Assembly (NCBI RefSeq): GCF_014634805.1
Contig: NZ_BMBS01000009.1
Span: 1 to 52,977 of the forward strand
DNA length: 52,977 bases
DNA from: Leuconostoc falkenbergense
GTDB lineage: Bacteria; Bacillota; Bacilli; Lactobacillales; Lactobacillaceae
Reading direction: 5' to 3'
Positions 29,712 through 41,514 of the stretch are shown one piece after another (within the stretch, counting starts at the first letter, position 1; every line of letters starts with the position of its first letter). The translations under genes were made by a program, and so were the position numbers. The notes under the pieces are model-generated. The model made no database searches, was not told the DNA's origin, and saw only the letters and a program-made list of their open reading frames with translations.

Positions 29712-30383
29712 TTACTTACTGTTTTTCTTTTGTGGCAAAACATCACCACGGTAAATCCAAGTCTTAATACCCAAGTTACCATAAGCAGTCATTGCTTCAT
29801 CCCATGAGTAGTCAATGTCTGCACGTAAAGTATGCAAAGGAACAGTGCCTTCAGTATATTGTTCAATACGGGCAATATCTGCACCGTTCAAACGACCTGA
29901 AACCATAACTTTGATACCCTTTGCACCGGCACGAGTAGCACGTTGGATGGCACCACGCATTGCGCGACGGAAAGCAACACGGCGTTCCAAATCACCAGCA
30001 ATTTGTTGTCCAACCAAATGTGCACTCAAATCAGGCTTCTTGATTTCAACGATGTTAATGAAAACGCGCTTTGAACGACCCTTTTCATCTTTATCTGTCA
30101 ATTTTGCCAATTGAGTACGAAGCTTTTCAACTTCTGAACCACCCTTACCAATTACCATTCCAGGCTTGGCAGTGTGGATTGAAACGTCAACACGTGACTT
30201 AGTGCTACGTTCAATTTCAATGCGATCAACTGAGGCATCAGCTAAATTCTTTTCGATATACTTACGAATACGCAAGTCTTCGTGAAGTTGGTTAGCATAA
30301 TCAGCCTTGTCAGCAAACCACTTTGCGTCCCAGTCGCGAATAACGCCAACACGGAACCCAGTAGGGTTAATCTTTTGACCCAT
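29712..30383 (-). CDS. rpsC: 30S ribosomal protein S3
   Basis: 223 residues. N-terminal KH domain ([14 protein letters not shown]) and C-terminal domain ([17 protein letters not shown]), forming part of the mRNA entry helicase. Shares one base with the rplV stop. Confidence 0.98.
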   Translation of the reverse strand: MGQKINPTGFRVGVIRDWDAKWFADKADYANQLHEDLRIRKYIEKNLADASVDRIEIERSTKSRVDVSIHTAKPGMVIGKGGSEVEKLRTQLAKLTDKDEKGRSKRVFINIVEIKKPDLSAHLVGQQIAGDLERRVAFRRAMRGAIQRATRAGAKGIKVMVSGRLNGADIARIEQYTEGTVPLHTLRADIDYSWDEAMTAYGNLGIKTWIYRGDVLPQKKNSK

Positions 30384-30739
30384 TACTTTGCCTCCTTCTC
30401 AGCAACCACAATTGTAATGTGGCTTGTACGCTTGTTGATAGGTGAAGCAGAACCTTTGGCACGTGGACGGAAACGCTTTAGCGTTGGTCCTTCGTTCGCG
30501 AAGGCTTCCTTCACAATAAGATCTTCTCTGTCTAGTGAGAAGTTATTTTCAGCATTAGCAACTGCTGAGTTCAAAACCTTGTAAATATCTTCAGTAGAAG
30601 TATTAGGTAGGAACTTCAAAATTGCGTATGCTTCGTTAACGCTCTTACGGCGAATAGTGTCAAGAACTAAGCGTGCCTTACGTGGGGCAACGCGAACGAT
30701 CTTAGCAGTCGCGCGAGCTGATGTAACTTGTTCAGCCAT
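30383..30739 (-). CDS. rplV: 50S ribosomal protein L22
   Basis: 118 residues with the core [18 protein letters not shown] and the tunnel-lining beta hairpin region [19 protein letters not shown]. Confidence 0.98.
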   Translation of the reverse strand: MAEQVTSARATAKIVRVAPRKARLVLDTIRRKSVNEAYAILKFLPNTSTEDIYKVLNSAVANAENNFSLDREDLIVKEAFANEGPTLKRFRPRAKGSASPINKRTSHITIVVAEKEAK

Positions 30740-30753
30740 TTTTCACTTCCTCC

Positions 30754-31032
30754 TTATTTACCAGTCTTTTTATCGTCGTTCTTGTGTCCCTTGAACGTAC
30801 GAGTTGGTACGAATTCACCTAACTTGTGACCGACCATATCTTCTTGCACATATACTGGAACGTGCTTGCGACCATCATAAACGGCAATTGTAAAGCCGAT
30901 GAAGCTTGGGAAGATTGTTGAACGACGTGACCAAGTTTTGATCACTGATTTCTTTTCAGAATCAACTTGCGCTTCAATCTTCTTAAGCAAGTGTGGGTCC
31001 GCAAATGGTCCCTTTTTTAAACTACGAGCCAT
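30754..31032 (-). CDS. rpsS: 30S ribosomal protein S19
   Basis: 92 residues beginning [18 protein letters not shown], with [16 protein letters not shown]; binds the 30S head with S13. Confidence 0.98.
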   Translation of the reverse strand: MARSLKKGPFADPHLLKKIEAQVDSEKKSVIKTWSRRSTIFPSFIGFTIAVYDGRKHVPVYVQEDMVGHKLGEFVPTRTFKGHKNDDKKTGK

Positions 31033-31049
31033 TAGTTGTCTCCTTTCCC

Positions 31050-31883
31050 TTACTTACTCTTGCGACCGCGAACGATGAACTTTGTTGAAGCTTTCTTCTT
31101 ATCGCGAGTCTTCTTACCGGCAGTCTTCTTACCCCATGGTGACATAGGACTTGGACGACCAACTGGTGCTTTACCTTCACCACCACCGTGTGGGTGATCG
31201 TTAGGGTTCATAACTGATCCACGAACGTGTGGACGCTTTCCACGCCAACGGTTACGACCAGCTTTACCCCAGTTAATCAATGAATGTTCGGCGTTACCAA
31301 CTTCACCAATTGTGGCGCGGTTAGTAGCTAAGACCAAACGTACTTCTCCTGAAGTCAATCGAACAATGATGTACTTACCATCACGTCCCAAAATTTGTGC
31401 TGATGTACCCGCTGAACGAGCCAATTGGCCACCCTTACCAGGCTTCAATTCGATATTGTGAATCAAAGTACCTTCAGGAATAGCACTCAATGGCAAGGCA
31501 TTGCCGGGCTTAATGTCGGCATCAGGACCAGATTGAACTTTATCGCCAACCTTCAATCCCTTTGGCGCCAAGATGTATGACTTAATACCATCTTCATATA
31601 CCAACAAAGCAACGTTAGCTGTGCGGTTTGGATCGTACTCGATAGCCTTAACAGTAGCTGTCTTGTCATCTTTAATACGCTTAAAGTCTACGATACGGTA
31701 GGCCTGCTTATGTCCACCAGCGTGGTGGCGAACTGTCATGCGACCTGATGCATTACGTGCACCAGTCTTTGACTTTTTAGCCAACAAACTCTTCTCGGGC
31801 GTTGTCTTAGTGATTTCAGCAAAATCTGAAGTCGTCATATTACGACGTCCGTTAGAGGTTGGCTTATATTTCTTGATAGCCAA
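31050..31883 (-). CDS. rplB: 50S ribosomal protein L2
   Basis: 277 residues. The conserved C-terminal [20 protein letters not shown] region near the peptidyl-transferase centre is intact. Confidence 0.98.
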   Translation of the reverse strand: MAIKKYKPTSNGRRNMTTSDFAEITKTTPEKSLLAKKSKTGARNASGRMTVRHHAGGHKQAYRIVDFKRIKDDKTATVKAIEYDPNRTANVALLVYEDGIKSYILAPKGLKVGDKVQSGPDADIKPGNALPLSAIPEGTLIHNIELKPGKGGQLARSAGTSAQILGRDGKYIIVRLTSGEVRLVLATNRATIGEVGNAEHSLINWGKAGRNRWRGKRPHVRGSVMNPNDHPHGGGEGKAPVGRPSPMSPWGKKTAGKKTRDKKKASTKFIVRGRKSK

Positions 31884-31905
31884 TGTCTTATCCTCCTATT
31901 TAGAA

Positions 31906-32193
31906 TTAACCTTCGTTAAAGATTTGAATATCTTTTGAATCTTTTGACAACGTTACAGTTGCCTTTTTTAACTTACGTGTATAACCAACATAACGGCCTT
32001 GGCGCTTAAGCTTACCACGAACGTTTGCTGTGTTGAGACCTGAAACTTTAACATCAAAAATTTCTTCGATAGCTTTCTTGATTTCAGGCTTTTTTGCGCG
32101 AGTATCTACTTCGAAGACATAACGCTTACGTTCTGTTTGCGCCATTGAAGCTTCGGTGATGATAGGGCGACGGATAATATCGCGTGCATCCAT
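31906..32193 (-). CDS. rplW: 50S ribosomal protein L23
   Basis: 95 residues with [14 protein letters not shown] and [18 protein letters not shown]; docking site for trigger factor and SRP. Start shares one base with the rplD stop. Confidence 0.97.
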   Translation of the reverse strand: MDARDIIRRPIITEASMAQTERKRYVFEVDTRAKKPEIKKAIEEIFDVKVSGLNTANVRGKLKRQGRYVGYTRKLKKATVTLSKDSKDIQIFNEG

Positions 32194-32816
32194 TAGGCAA
32201 GACCTCCTTGGATTTCTTCGATTGATGATTGAACAATCACCAGCTTATCTGCATTAACAACGTCAAGTACGTTGATACCCTTTGTTGTCATAACTTGAAC
32301 ATTAGCCAAGTTACGTGCTGACAAGATCGCGTTTTCATTGTCTTCATCAACAACTACTAATGTCTTTGTGTCAGCTGACAAGTTAGCCAAAACCTTTTTA
32401 AAGTCTTGCGTCTTTGGTGCTTCAAATGACAAAGCATCAACAACAACCAACTTATTATCAGCAACTTTTTGTGATAATACTGACTTCAAAGCCAATTGAT
32501 AGGCTTTACGGTTGATACGGTAAGCGTATGAACGAGGTGTAGGACCAAAAACAATACCACCGCCACGGAACTGAGGTTCACGAATTGAACCAGCACGTGC
32601 ACGACCAGTACCCTTTTGCTTCCAAGGCTTACGACCACCACCAGAAACAGCAGAGCGGTTCTTGACAGCATGTGTACCCTGACGTAATGATGCACGTTGC
32701 ATCAATACTGCATCTGTAATAACGGCGTTGTTAGGTTCGATGGCGAAAACTGCATCATTCAATTCAATTTCAGCAGCTTGACTACCATCTTGCTTTAATA
32801 CAGCAACTTTAGTCAT
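32193..32816 (-). CDS. rplD: 50S ribosomal protein L4
   Basis: 207 residues with the extended tunnel loop [20 protein letters not shown]. In some bacteria L4 also regulates the S10 operon; no E. coli-type leader can be claimed here. Confidence 0.98.
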   Translation of the reverse strand: MTKVAVLKQDGSQAAEIELNDAVFAIEPNNAVITDAVLMQRASLRQGTHAVKNRSAVSGGGRKPWKQKGTGRARAGSIREPQFRGGGIVFGPTPRSYAYRINRKAYQLALKSVLSQKVADNKLVVVDALSFEAPKTQDFKKVLANLSADTKTLVVVDEDNENAILSARNLANVQVMTTKGINVLDVVNADKLVIVQSSIEEIQGGLA

Positions 32817-32848
32817 GATTGATTGTTCTCCTTTCTATATAGTTTAGA

Positions 32849-33535
32849 TTAAGCTTCTTCTGAATCAGCGACAGGTGCAGATACACCAGCTATTTTGATT
32901 TCAGGATGCTTTGCATTAACTTTAACAGTTGATTTGATTGTCAAAAGTGACTTGTTGGCGCCGGGAACATTTCCCTTCAATAGCAAGAGGTTATTTTCAA
33001 CATCAACGTGTACAATAGCAACATTTTGCATTGTGCGCTTGTTGTTACCCATACGACCTGGCAAGAGCTTACCCTTGAAGACGCGGTTAATAATCGCACC
33101 CATTGAACCAGGACGGCGGTGATAACGTGAGCCGTGGGCCATAGGTCCACGAGACTGACCAAGACGCTTAATTGAGCCTTGGAAGCCATGCCCTTTTGTG
33201 ATGCCCGTTACGTCGACGTATTCCCCTGCTTGGAATGTATCCACTTTGATTTCATCCCCTGCGTTAAATTCGCCTTCCGCGTCGCGGACTTCACGAACGT
33301 AGCGCTTAGGGGTCGTGTTTGCTTTTGAAGCGTGACCTTGTTCAGGTTTGTTTGACAAAACTGCACGTTTGTCTTGGTAACCGAGTTGAATAGCACTATA
33401 ACCGTCTGTTTCTGCATTTTTTACTTGCAAAACGACGTTTGGTGTTGCTTCAACTACGGTAACTGCGATCAATTCGCCAGATTCTGTGAAAACCTGAGTC
33501 ATACCGACTTTGCGGCCTAAGATACCTTTAGTCAT
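32849..33535 (-). CDS. rplC: 50S ribosomal protein L3
   Basis: 228 residues beginning [16 protein letters not shown], with the central extension [13 protein letters not shown] reaching toward the peptidyl-transferase centre. 76 nt after rpsJ. Confidence 0.98.
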   Translation of the reverse strand: MTKGILGRKVGMTQVFTESGELIAVTVVEATPNVVLQVKNAETDGYSAIQLGYQDKRAVLSNKPEQGHASKANTTPKRYVREVRDAEGEFNAGDEIKVDTFQAGEYVDVTGITKGHGFQGSIKRLGQSRGPMAHGSRYHRRPGSMGAIINRVFKGKLLPGRMGNNKRTMQNVAIVHVDVENNLLLLKGNVPGANKSLLTIKSTVKVNAKHPEIKIAGVSAPVADSEEA

Positions 33536-33611
33536 GACTAATCTCCTTAATTATTTTGCTTGACTTATTTTTTGTCTCTAAGTTGAGACGCGAAGTTATA
33601 TCCGTTTAAGA

Positions 33612-33920
33612 TTACAACTTGATTTCGATCGCAACACCTGATGGCAATTCAAGCTTACGCAATGCGTCGACTGTCTTGTCAGTAGGGTTCACAATGTCGA
33701 TCAAACGCTTGTGCGTGCGCATTTCAAATTGCTCACGGCTATCCTTGTGCTTATGTGGTGAACGTAGAATTGTATACAATGTACGTTCAGTTGGCAATGG
33801 GATAGGACCAGCAATTTCTGCGCCCGTACGCTTAGCTGTCTCAACAATTTTTTCTGCTGATTGGTCTAAGATGCGGTGTTCGTATGCCTTCAAACGGATA
33901 CGGATCTTCTTTTGTGCCAT
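33612..33920 (-). CDS. rpsJ: 30S ribosomal protein S10
   Basis: 102 residues beginning [20 protein letters not shown], with the [32 protein letters not shown]-region truncated here to its recognisable start. First gene of the S10-spc-alpha block; also the NusE partner of NusB in antitermination. Confidence 0.98.
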   Translation of the reverse strand: MAQKKIRIRLKAYEHRILDQSAEKIVETAKRTGAEIAGPIPLPTERTLYTILRSPHKHKDSREQFEMRTHKRLIDIVNPTDKTVDALRKLELPSGVAIEIKL

Positions 33921-34103
33921 TATTTCGTGCCTCCTCGTTGATTTTGTAAATCAGCTAACTCCGATTAAAAACCGACAACACTGCTTGTGTTTTGCGCGCC
34001 CATGGCAACGCGGCCGCGCGTGTCGCAACCTTAATCATCATCGCTAAACATTGATACACCAGGCTTTCGTCAGGTTTATATGACTACTGTTCCAAAAGCG
34101 TAC
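33921..34103 (-). promoter_or_regulatory. S10 operon 5' leader
   Basis: About 180 nt between the predicted start and rpsJ. It contains several small hairpins: ACGCG/CGCGT in an unusually GC-rich patch near 34010, AACAC/GTGTT near 33980, and GATTT/AAATC right before the GAGGAGG Shine-Dalgarno. Autoregulation is possible, but I recognise no known leader class. Confidence 0.45.
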
Positions 34104-34109
34104 TTAAAT

Positions 34110-34138
34110 ATAATAACAGAAAAACCCCTGCATTGCAA
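34110..34138 (-). promoter_or_regulatory. S10 operon promoter overlapping the potD terminator
   Basis: -35 TTGCAA (34133-34138), 17-nt spacer, -10 TATTAT (34110-34115). The -35 and half the spacer lie inside the hairpin that ends potD. Confidence 0.78.
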
Positions 34139-34147
34139 GGGTTTTGT
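34118..34147 (-). terminator. Terminator after potD
   Basis: On the minus strand AAAACCCTTGCA pairs with TGCAGGGGTTTT and runs into T residues. Confidence 0.83.
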
Positions 34148-34173
34148 GCGATATTTTCAACAATTCTTTTTAC

Positions 34174-35253
34174 TCATCTTTGTGTCATTTTAAATTCCAA
34201 AAAGGCATCATTATATTTTTCTGTCCATTTTTGTCCTAAGTCTGAATATACTTGCAAGTGACTCACAGTTTTGGCGTCTGGATAAAACTGTTTGTCCTCA
34301 CGAATACTCTTAGGTAATAGTGCTAATGCCTTTTTGTTTGGCGTTGCATAACCAATATATTCGGCATTTTGGGCCGCGTTTTTTGGCTCACTAATGAAAT
34401 TTAAGAAAGCATAGGCAGCCGCTTTATGTTTAGCAGTTTTGGGCATAACAATATTATCAAACCAAAGATTTGAACCCTCGCTCGGCACAACATAATGCAA
34501 GTGTTTATTGTTTACCATTGCTTCGGACGCCTCTCCAGAATATGTTACGGCAATTGACGCTTCGTCTTGTGCAATATACATTTTGATTTCGTCAGCAATA
34601 ATGGCTTTAACATTTGGCATCAAAGTTGTTAGTTTGCCTTGAGCTGCCGCCAAATCAGCTGTTGACTTATCATTTACAGACTTCCCTTGTGTAATCAATG
34701 TAAAACCTAATACATCACGTGCCGAGTCAATTAACATGACTTGATTTTTAAACTTTGACGACCATAAATCATCCCAATGTTGGACATCACTGGCCTTTAC
34801 GTATTTATCATTGTAGATAATACCTAAAGTTCCCCAAAAGTATGGGACAGAGTATTTGTTGTGTCTATCAAAAGATTGGTTCAGGAATCGACTGTCGTAA
34901 TTTTTTAATTCTGTCAATGTCCGATGATCCAGTGGCAACAATAAATTTGCAGCCTTCATTTTCTCAATCATATATTCCGACGGCACAGCTAAATCATAGG
35001 ATGTCCCACCCTGTTTAACCTTCGTAAACATGGCTTCATTGGAATCAAAAGTTTCGTAACTGACTTTGTAACCTGTCTCTTTAGTAAACTTTTTAAGTAG
35101 AGCTGGATCAATATAATCTCCCCAGTTATACAGATTCAAAACTTTAGAACCGCCCTCACCACTACCAGTTTTGGCAGCCAAATAACGCTGTGCACCGAAC
35201 AAAACAGCAACAACAATTAAAATGGCAACGACACTACTCAATAACTTTTTCAT
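34174..35253 (-). CDS. potD: Spermidine/putrescine-binding protein PotD
   Basis: Extracytoplasmic solute-binding component of the polyamine ABC importer. 359 residues with LNLYNWGDYIDPALLKKF, the PotD/PotF start. A hydrophobic N-terminal helix (about 4-22) is present, but no lipobox cysteine follows it (LFGAQRYLAAK), so it is probably held by an uncleaved signal anchor, or released. Last gene of potABCD, 1 nt after potC. Confidence 0.94.
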   Translation of the reverse strand: MKKLLSSVVAILIVVAVLFGAQRYLAAKTGSGEGGSKVLNLYNWGDYIDPALLKKFTKETGYKVSYETFDSNEAMFTKVKQGGTSYDLAVPSEYMIEKMKAANLLLPLDHRTLTELKNYDSRFLNQSFDRHNKYSVPYFWGTLGIIYNDKYVKASDVQHWDDLWSSKFKNQVMLIDSARDVLGFTLITQGKSVNDKSTADLAAAQGKLTTLMPNVKAIIADEIKMYIAQDEASIAVTYSGEASEAMVNNKHLHYVVPSEGSNLWFDNIVMPKTAKHKAAAYAFLNFISEPKNAAQNAEYIGYATPNKKALALLPKSIREDKQFYPDAKTVSHLQVYSDLGQKWTEKYNDAFLEFKMTQR

Positions 35254-35254
35254 G

Positions 35255-36082
35255 CTATAAACCCTCCGTAGCCGGTGTTACCAGTCGCGTACCACGTTTT
35301 TTATTTTTAGATGAGCGCGTTGAAATAACGTAATATAGTAAGACAAGTACGAGCGATACAATAAACATCATTGCCGACAAGGCATTAATTTCCAAGCTAA
35401 CCCCCTGACGGGCCCGAGAATATATTTCAACAGATAACGTCGAAAACCCATTACCAGTTACGAAAAATGTCACCGCAAAATCATCCAAAGAATACGTAAA
35501 TGCCATAAAAAATCCAGCCAAAATACCTGGTGATATAACGGGTAAAATCACGCGCGATAACATTTGCCAGTTATTAGCGCCTAAATCTTTAGCAGCAGCA
35601 ACTAAGGATTGATTCATTTCTTGGAGTCTCGGCAAAACCATCAACACAACAATCGGAATACTAAAAGCAATATGCGACAGGAGTACTGACGCAAATCCTA
35701 ATGAAAAACCGACAACTGTAAACAATATCAAAAACGAAGCGCCAATAATAACATCAGGTGATACCAACAAAATATTGTTTAATGATAAGAAAATATTTTT
35801 AATCAACCGATTGCGCTGATCATAAATATACAACGCACCAGCCGTTCCCAAAATACTAGCCAAAAGCGAAGACAATAGTGCGATTAAAAAAGTATTAACC
35901 ACTATCTCGATAATGCGCGTATCTGCGAACAACTCAACGTAATGCTTCAAGGAAAATCCGTCCCATCCTTGCATCACATCACCTGCATTAAATGAATAAA
36001 TAATCAAGAAAAAAATTGGTAAGTACAGCAAAATGAAAACAAACCACAAATATAAATTTGACCATTTAAAAGCTTTTTTCAT
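35255..36082 (-). CDS. potC: Spermidine/putrescine ABC transporter permease PotC
   Basis: 275 residues, six membrane helices. The EAA-type loop is visible as AAKDLGANNWQMLSRVILPVI. Pairs with PotB to form the polyamine channel. Confidence 0.95.
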   Translation of the reverse strand: MKKAFKWSNLYLWFVFILLYLPIFFLIIYSFNAGDVMQGWDGFSLKHYVELFADTRIIEIVVNTFLIALLSSLLASILGTAGALYIYDQRNRLIKNIFLSLNNILLVSPDVIIGASFLILFTVVGFSLGFASVLLSHIAFSIPIVVLMVLPRLQEMNQSLVAAAKDLGANNWQMLSRVILPVISPGILAGFFMAFTYSLDDFAVTFFVTGNGFSTLSVEIYSRARQGVSLEINALSAMMFIVSLVLVLLYYVISTRSSKNKKRGTRLVTPATEGL

Positions 36083-36091
36083 TTATATTAC

Positions 36092-36910
36092 TCACTTTCT
36101 CGTATTTTTTTTGACACGATCACGCGTCAAAATCATCGTCACAACCATCGCTACAATTAAAATCACACCAATCGTCGATCCAAGTTGCCAGTTTTGGGTT
36201 ACTAAAAAATGTTCCTCGATTGCTGTACCTAACGTAATCACACGATTACCGCCTATCAAACGTGTAATCATAAACAATGACAAACTTGGAATGAAAACAG
36301 CTTGAATGCCCGCCTTAACCCCCGGCATTGATAATGGCAAAATGACTCGTCGTAATGTTTGCCATTTATTGGCACCCAAATCACGACTAGCTTGCTCCAG
36401 TTTTGGGTCAATTTCTGCCAACGAATTAAAAATTGGCAGAATCATAAACGGAATTTCAATGTAGGCAGCAACTAACAAAAAGCTCCAATCAGAAAACAAC
36501 AGTTGCTGTGGGGCAATGCCAAAGAAGCTCATGAAATTATTAACCGTACCGGTTTTTGACAAGAGACCAATAAACGCATAGGTCTTTAACAGCAAATTAA
36601 TCCACGTTGGCAGGATTACTAATAGCAACCAAAATTGTTTTCGCTTGAGCTGATTGAGTAGGTAAGCCATCGGATAACTAATTACCAATGTAATTAGTGT
36701 AATCAAAAAAGCAAACCAAACTGAATTGAACGTCATGCGAAGGTATGTGCCACTACCAAAATAAACAGCATAGTTATGTAAAGTTAAACCACCATTCGCA
36801 CTAGTTAATGATTGAAATAGCAATAAAAAAAGTGGGGCAATAACAAATAGCAGTAGCCACGCGCCATAAGGTACGAGATAAAATAACTGACGTTGTTGTT
36901 TACTCTTCAT
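36092..36910 (-). CDS. potB: Spermidine/putrescine ABC transporter permease PotB
   Basis: About 272 residues with six membrane helices and the EAA loop [21 protein letters not shown]. Start set at the ATG at 36910, with GAGG 6 nt before it, overlapping the end of potA. The open frame reaches 36994, but the extra residues have no Shine-Dalgarno and would lie inside potA. Confidence 0.93.
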   Translation of the reverse strand: MKSKQQRQLFYLVPYGAWLLLFVIAPLFLLLFQSLTSANGGLTLHNYAVYFGSGTYLRMTFNSVWFAFLITLITLVISYPMAYLLNQLKRKQFWLLLVILPTWINLLLKTYAFIGLLSKTGTVNNFMSFFGIAPQQLLFSDWSFLLVAAYIEIPFMILPIFNSLAEIDPKLEQASRDLGANKWQTLRRVILPLSMPGVKAGIQAVFIPSLSLFMITRLIGGNRVITLGTAIEEHFLVTQNWQLGSTIGVILIVAMVVTMILTRDRVKKNTRK

Positions 36911-38003
36911 CATCATCCTCATAACTTTCCAAACGCGCGTCAAAATCATCTTCCGACTCGTTAAAACGCATAATATGAATATCTTCTGGATCAAATGTCA
37001 AGCCAACTCGTTCTCCAACTTGAGCCGAGTTCGTTGCTTGAACTTGCCACTCATTACCATCATCATCAATTGCTGTAATTTCATAATAATCACCACGGAA
37101 TGATTGGTCATCAATGGTCACAATTAACTTACCATTTTCAATGGTAGTTAAATCCAAATCTTCAGGCCGTAAGACAACCTCAACTCGTTCATTAGGTCGC
37201 ATACCAGCATCCACATTTTCAAAATCTTTGCCAACAAAATGAACAACGTAATCCGTCTTCATAATGCCATCAACAATGTTACTTTCACCAATAAAGTCCG
37301 CAACAAAATGGTTAATCGGTTCATCGTAGATATCTTCAGGTGTCCCATTTTGTTGTATGACACCATCATTCATCACAAAAATCCAATCAGACATGGCCAA
37401 CGCTTCTTCTTGATCATGCGTCACAAAAACAAATGTAATACCAAGTCTTTGCTGAATTTCACGTAACTCATACTGCATGTCTTTGCGCAACTTGTAATCC
37501 AATGCAGACAATGGTTCATCAAGTAACAAAACTTTTGGATCATTAGCCAAAGCGCGCGCAATCGCCACACGCTGCCGTTGCCCACCTGACAGCTCACTAA
37601 TATCACGATCAGCATATTGATCAAGTTTAACCAACTTCAGCATGTCATGAACTTGTCGTTCAATATCGGTCTTTGACATTTTCTTTATAGAAGGCCCAAA
37701 AGCCACGTTTTCAAAAACATTCATATTAGGAAACAAAGCATAGTCTTGGAAAACAGTGTTAACAGTTCGTTTTTCCACTGGTACATCATTGATACGCTTG
37801 TTTTCAAATAAAATATCACCTGAAGTTGCCGCCAATTGACCAGAAATCAAGTTTAATATCGTTGTTTTACCAGATCCCGATGGCCCCAACAAGGTATAAA
37901 ATTTACCTTGTTCTAAAGACAAGTCGATGCCCTTCAAAATCTCTGTGTCACCATAAGCTAAGCTTACAGACTTAAATTCAATAATTGGTGTTTGCTCTGC
38001 CAA
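36900..38003 (-). CDS. potA: Spermidine/putrescine ABC transporter ATPase PotA
   Basis: About 367 residues. Walker [10 protein letters not shown], signature LSGGQRQR, Walker [13 protein letters not shown], switch FVTHDQEEA, then a C-terminal TOBE-like regulatory domain (about 280-350) and an acidic tail. The start is taken as TTG at 38003 behind a GAGG. An upstream in-frame TTG at 38036 has no Shine-Dalgarno and overlaps a likely TAAAAT -10. Confidence 0.93.
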   Translation of the reverse strand: MAEQTPIIEFKSVSLAYGDTEILKGIDLSLEQGKFYTLLGPSGSGKTTILNLISGQLAATSGDILFENKRINDVPVEKRTVNTVFQDYALFPNMNVFENVAFGPSIKKMSKTDIERQVHDMLKLVKLDQYADRDISELSGGQRQRVAIARALANDPKVLLLDEPLSALDYKLRKDMQYELREIQQRLGITFVFVTHDQEEALAMSDWIFVMNDGVIQQNGTPEDIYDEPINHFVADFIGESNIVDGIMKTDYVVHFVGKDFENVDAGMRPNERVEVVLRPEDLDLTTIENGKLIVTIDDQSFRGDYYEITAIDDDGNEWQVQATNSAQVGERVGLTFDPEDIHIMRFNESEDDFDARLESYEDDDEE

Positions 38004-38099
38004 ATTCTCAACCTCAACTCTTTTCGATAATTTCAATTTTACACTAATTTTTAAGACATAAAAAGAAAATCATATTCTGCCATTTAGCCTCAGTGACTA

Positions 38100-39287
38100 C
38101 TATGCCTCAACGATTTTTTCATGATTTTCAACAACAACAATAGCTAGTGTCATTAAGATGAACAAAATAATAATAACGATAATTTGCGGTGTCCAAGAAT
38201 GCCACCAACCATATGCGTAACCAAACATAGCTGGACCAATTGCCGCAATCAAATAACCACCACTTTGCGACATACCCGACAATTGCGCTGTTTGCCCCGA
38301 CGTGCTGGTTTTAAGCGTGAATGTGGTCATCAAATACGGAAACAACACCGATGTGCCGACACCAATAAATAAATTGACCAGTAACCAGTAGGCAAATGTG
38401 CCTTGTGGATTTAGTAGCAGAAGGTAGCCAATTGTACCTAAAATTGAAAAACTAGCAACCAGCCATTGTTTTTGATGTTTGTTCAACCTAACAACAATTG
38501 AAGGTACTGTTAACGCAAATGGTAAACCAATTAACGAGTTAAGACCAGAAAATAAACCAGCGGTGGCCGGCGTTAATCCGGTTTGAATTGCCATTGTCGG
38601 CCCCCATGCCATCAAAACATAGAACATTGCAGATTGCATACCACCAAAAAACAATAATAACCAAGCATTACGGTTTTTCCAAACATTGAATCGGACCGTT
38701 TTCTGGTGAGGACTCGTTATTTGAGTAGCTTGCCTTTTTGCCGCAAATCGCTCATTAGGCAACCAATCCAGTAAAGCGCCAATTAGCAAGATTGTTAGCA
38801 GTCCTACGAAAATTTGCCAACTAGTTAATGCTGTTATTGGCGCTGCTAAACTTGCCCCAACGGCCGTTGCTAACATCATGCTAAATGTAAAAACAGACGT
38901 CATCGGACCGACTTTCATCGGAAAATACGTTCGAATAACGCTGGGCAGCAACACATTCATGTGGGCAACACCAATACCAATTAGCATTGTTCCAATATAG
39001 AGAAAAGTTGCATTGATGACTCGAATCCCCGAACCAATAATCAGCAGCATTAACATCAACGCAAATGCTCTTTCTAAACCAATCTTCTGTGCTACTTTTG
39101 GAGCCGTGGAAGAAAATAGCGCAAATGCTATCAATGGAATAGTTGTTAGCATGCCCAATTGGCCAACAGGTACACCTTCTGATTTGGAAATACTACTCAA
39201 AATTGGTGGTATAGCCGTGAATGGTAATCTCAAAATCATCCCGACAACAATAATACCTGGAATTAAAAACTTACTGTGATTTTTCAT
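38100..39287 (-). CDS. MFS transporter, CynX/NimT-like
   Basis: 395 residues with about 12 membrane helices. The N-terminus (GMILRLPFTAIPPILSSI and SEGVPVGQLGMLTTIPL) is characteristic of the CynX/NimT group of major facilitator proteins, whose known members handle cyanate or nitroimidazoles. The substrate here is unknown. Lies between fusA and potA, apparently its own unit. Confidence 0.82.
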   Translation of the reverse strand: MKNHSKFLIPGIIVVGMILRLPFTAIPPILSSISKSEGVPVGQLGMLTTIPLIAFALFSSTAPKVAQKIGLERAFALMLMLLIIGSGIRVINATFLYIGTMLIGIGVAHMNVLLPSVIRTYFPMKVGPMTSVFTFSMMLATAVGASLAAPITALTSWQIFVGLLTILLIGALLDWLPNERFAAKRQATQITSPHQKTVRFNVWKNRNAWLLLFFGGMQSAMFYVLMAWGPTMAIQTGLTPATAGLFSGLNSLIGLPFALTVPSIVVRLNKHQKQWLVASFSILGTIGYLLLLNPQGTFAYWLLVNLFIGVGTSVLFPYLMTTFTLKTSTSGQTAQLSGMSQSGGYLIAAIGPAMFGYAYGWWHSWTPQIIVIIILFILMTLAIVVVENHEKIVEA

Positions 39288-39308
39288 GTCAATTTACCTA
39301 ATAATAAC

Positions 39309-39343
39309 AAAACAGCGTCACTCCGTTGAGCGACGCCGTTTAT
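39309..39343 (-). terminator. Terminator after fusA
   Basis: AAACGGCGTCGCTC pairs with GAGTGACGCTGTTT on the minus strand (AACG loop) followed by TTGTT. Confidence 0.85.
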
Positions 39344-39367
39344 ACTGAACCATCAGTCAGTTAAAGA

Positions 39368-41479
39368 TTAATTTTCTTGACCGTGAGTCTTGATAATTTC
39401 TTCTTGAATGTTCTTAGGAACAGCTTCGTAGTGATCGAAAACCATTTGGAATGTACCACGGCCTTGCGTTGCTGAACGCAAAGTAGTTGCATAACCAAAC
39501 ATTTCTGACAAAGGCACCTTAGCCTTAACTGCCAAAACAGGACCACGTGACTCTTGACCTTCAATCATACCACGGCGTGCTGAGACGTGTCCCATAACAT
39601 CACCAAGGTTATCTTCAGGTGCAACAATATCAACAGCCATAATTGGTTCCAAAATAACCGCGCCGGCTGTCTTAGCAGCTTCACGCAAAGCCAATGAAGC
39701 AGCAATCTTAAAGGCAGCTTCACTTGAATCGACATCGTGATATGAACCATCATACAACTTAGCTTTCAAATCAACTAATGGGAATCCAGCCAAAGGACCA
39801 GCATTCAATGCGTCCTTCAAACCAGCTTCAACTGATGGAATATATTCACGAGGCACAACACCACCAACGATGGCATCTTCGAATTCGAATCCAGCCCCTT
39901 CTTCGTTTGGTGAGAATTCAATCCAAACATCACCATACTGACCTTTACCACCAGATTGACGTTTGAAGTAACCACGTGCTTGCACTGTCTTAGTAAAGGC
40001 TTCACGATAAGCAACTTGTGGTGCACCAACAGTGGCTTCAACATTGAATTCACGGCGCATACGATCAACCATGATATCCAATTGCAATTCACCCATACCA
40101 GCAATCAATGTTTGACCAGTTTCAGGGTTAGTTGTAGCACGGAATGAAGGATCTTCTTCAGCCAATTTTTGAATGGCATTTGACAATTTGTCTTGATCAG
40201 CCTTTGTCTTTGGTTCAATAGCCAATTCGATAACTGGTTCTGGGAACTCCATTGATTCCAGAATCAGTTGATGGTCAACAGCTGTCAAAGAATCACCAGT
40301 TGTCGTGTTCTTCAAACCAATAGCCGCAGCAATATCACCAGAGAATACTTCTTCAATTTCAGTGCGTGAAGTAGCGTGCATTTGTAGCAAACGACCAACA
40401 CGTTCACGTGTATCAGAGGAAGTATTTTGTACGTATGAACCTGATTGCAAAGTACCAGTATAAACACGCATAAATGTCAAACGACCAACGAATGGATCTG
40501 TCATGATTTTGAATGCCAAAGCAGCGAAAGGCTTTGAATCATCAGCAATCAAATCAACTTCTTCGTCTGTCTTTGGATCTTTAGCAATATATGGCTTAAC
40601 ATCCAAAGGTCCTGGCAAATAATCAACAACGGCATCCAACATCATTTGAACACCCTTATCTTTATAAGCTGAACCCGCAAGAATTGGGTAGAATTGAAGT
40701 GCTAATGTAGCACGACGAATCGCTGCCTTTAATTCTTCAACAGAAATATCTTCACCTTCAAGATACTTTTCCATCAAATCATCATCGACATCAGCAACAG
40801 CTTCAATCAATGTGTTGCGCTTTTCTTCTGCCAAATCTTTCAAATCAGCTGGAATATCACGTGGTTCCCACTTTTCACCAAGTTCATCAACAGGGTAATA
40901 AGCTTCTTGTGTAATCAAGTCAATAACAGCTTCGAAGTCATCCTCAGCACCGATTGGCCATTGAATTGCTTCAGCATTAACTTGCAAACGTTCGTGCATT
41001 GAGTCAACTGACATTTGGAAATCAGCACCCATTTTGTCCATCTTGTTAACAAAGACGATACGTGGCACATCATAAGTTGTTGCCTGACGCCAAACTGTTT
41101 CTGTTTGTGGTTCAACCCCAGCTGCACCATCAAGTACGGCTACGGCACCATCAAGAACACGCAAAGCACGTTCAACTTCGATTGTGAAGTCCACGTGTCC
41201 AGGTGTATCAATGATGTTAACACGATAAGGTGTTTTTTCAAATTGATCAAAGAAACCGTGCCAAACAGCTGTTGTAGCAGCTGATTGGATCGTGATACCA
41301 CGTTCCTTTTCTTGTTCCATGAAATCCATTTGTGAAGCACCATCATGTGTTTCACCAATTTTGTGAATTTTACCTGTATAGTACAAGATACGTTCAGTAG
41401 TCGTTGTCTTACCCGCATCAATGTGGGCCATGATTCCGATGTTACGTGTACGCTCTAGTGGGTATTCACGTTTTGCCAT
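39368..41479 (-). CDS. fusA: Elongation factor G
   Basis: 703 residues, five EF-G domains. G motifs: [25 protein letters not shown]. Drives translocation and ribosome recycling. tuf does not follow as in many str operons. Two adjacent hairpins lie between rpsG and fusA. Confidence 0.98.
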   Translation of the reverse strand: MAKREYPLERTRNIGIMAHIDAGKTTTTERILYYTGKIHKIGETHDGASQMDFMEQEKERGITIQSAATTAVWHGFFDQFEKTPYRVNIIDTPGHVDFTIEVERALRVLDGAVAVLDGAAGVEPQTETVWRQATTYDVPRIVFVNKMDKMGADFQMSVDSMHERLQVNAEAIQWPIGAEDDFEAVIDLITQEAYYPVDELGEKWEPRDIPADLKDLAEEKRNTLIEAVADVDDDLMEKYLEGEDISVEELKAAIRRATLALQFYPILAGSAYKDKGVQMMLDAVVDYLPGPLDVKPYIAKDPKTDEEVDLIADDSKPFAALAFKIMTDPFVGRLTFMRVYTGTLQSGSYVQNTSSDTRERVGRLLQMHATSRTEIEEVFSGDIAAAIGLKNTTTGDSLTAVDHQLILESMEFPEPVIELAIEPKTKADQDKLSNAIQKLAEEDPSFRATTNPETGQTLIAGMGELQLDIMVDRMRREFNVEATVGAPQVAYREAFTKTVQARGYFKRQSGGKGQYGDVWIEFSPNEEGAGFEFEDAIVGGVVPREYIPSVEAGLKDALNAGPLAGFPLVDLKAKLYDGSYHDVDSSEAAFKIAASLALREAAKTAGAVILEPIMAVDIVAPEDNLGDVMGHVSARRGMIEGQESRGPVLAVKAKVPLSEMFGYATTLRSATQGRGTFQMVFDHYEAVPKNIQEEIIKTHGQEN

Positions 41480-41514
41480 TGTGAGTTATCTCCTGGTTTA
41501 GTTATATATGCAAC

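Noticed and set aside
36910-36994. Longer potB start inside potA
   Set aside because: No Shine-Dalgarno, and the extra residues are the out-of-frame reading of the potA acidic tail; the ATG at 36910 fits better.
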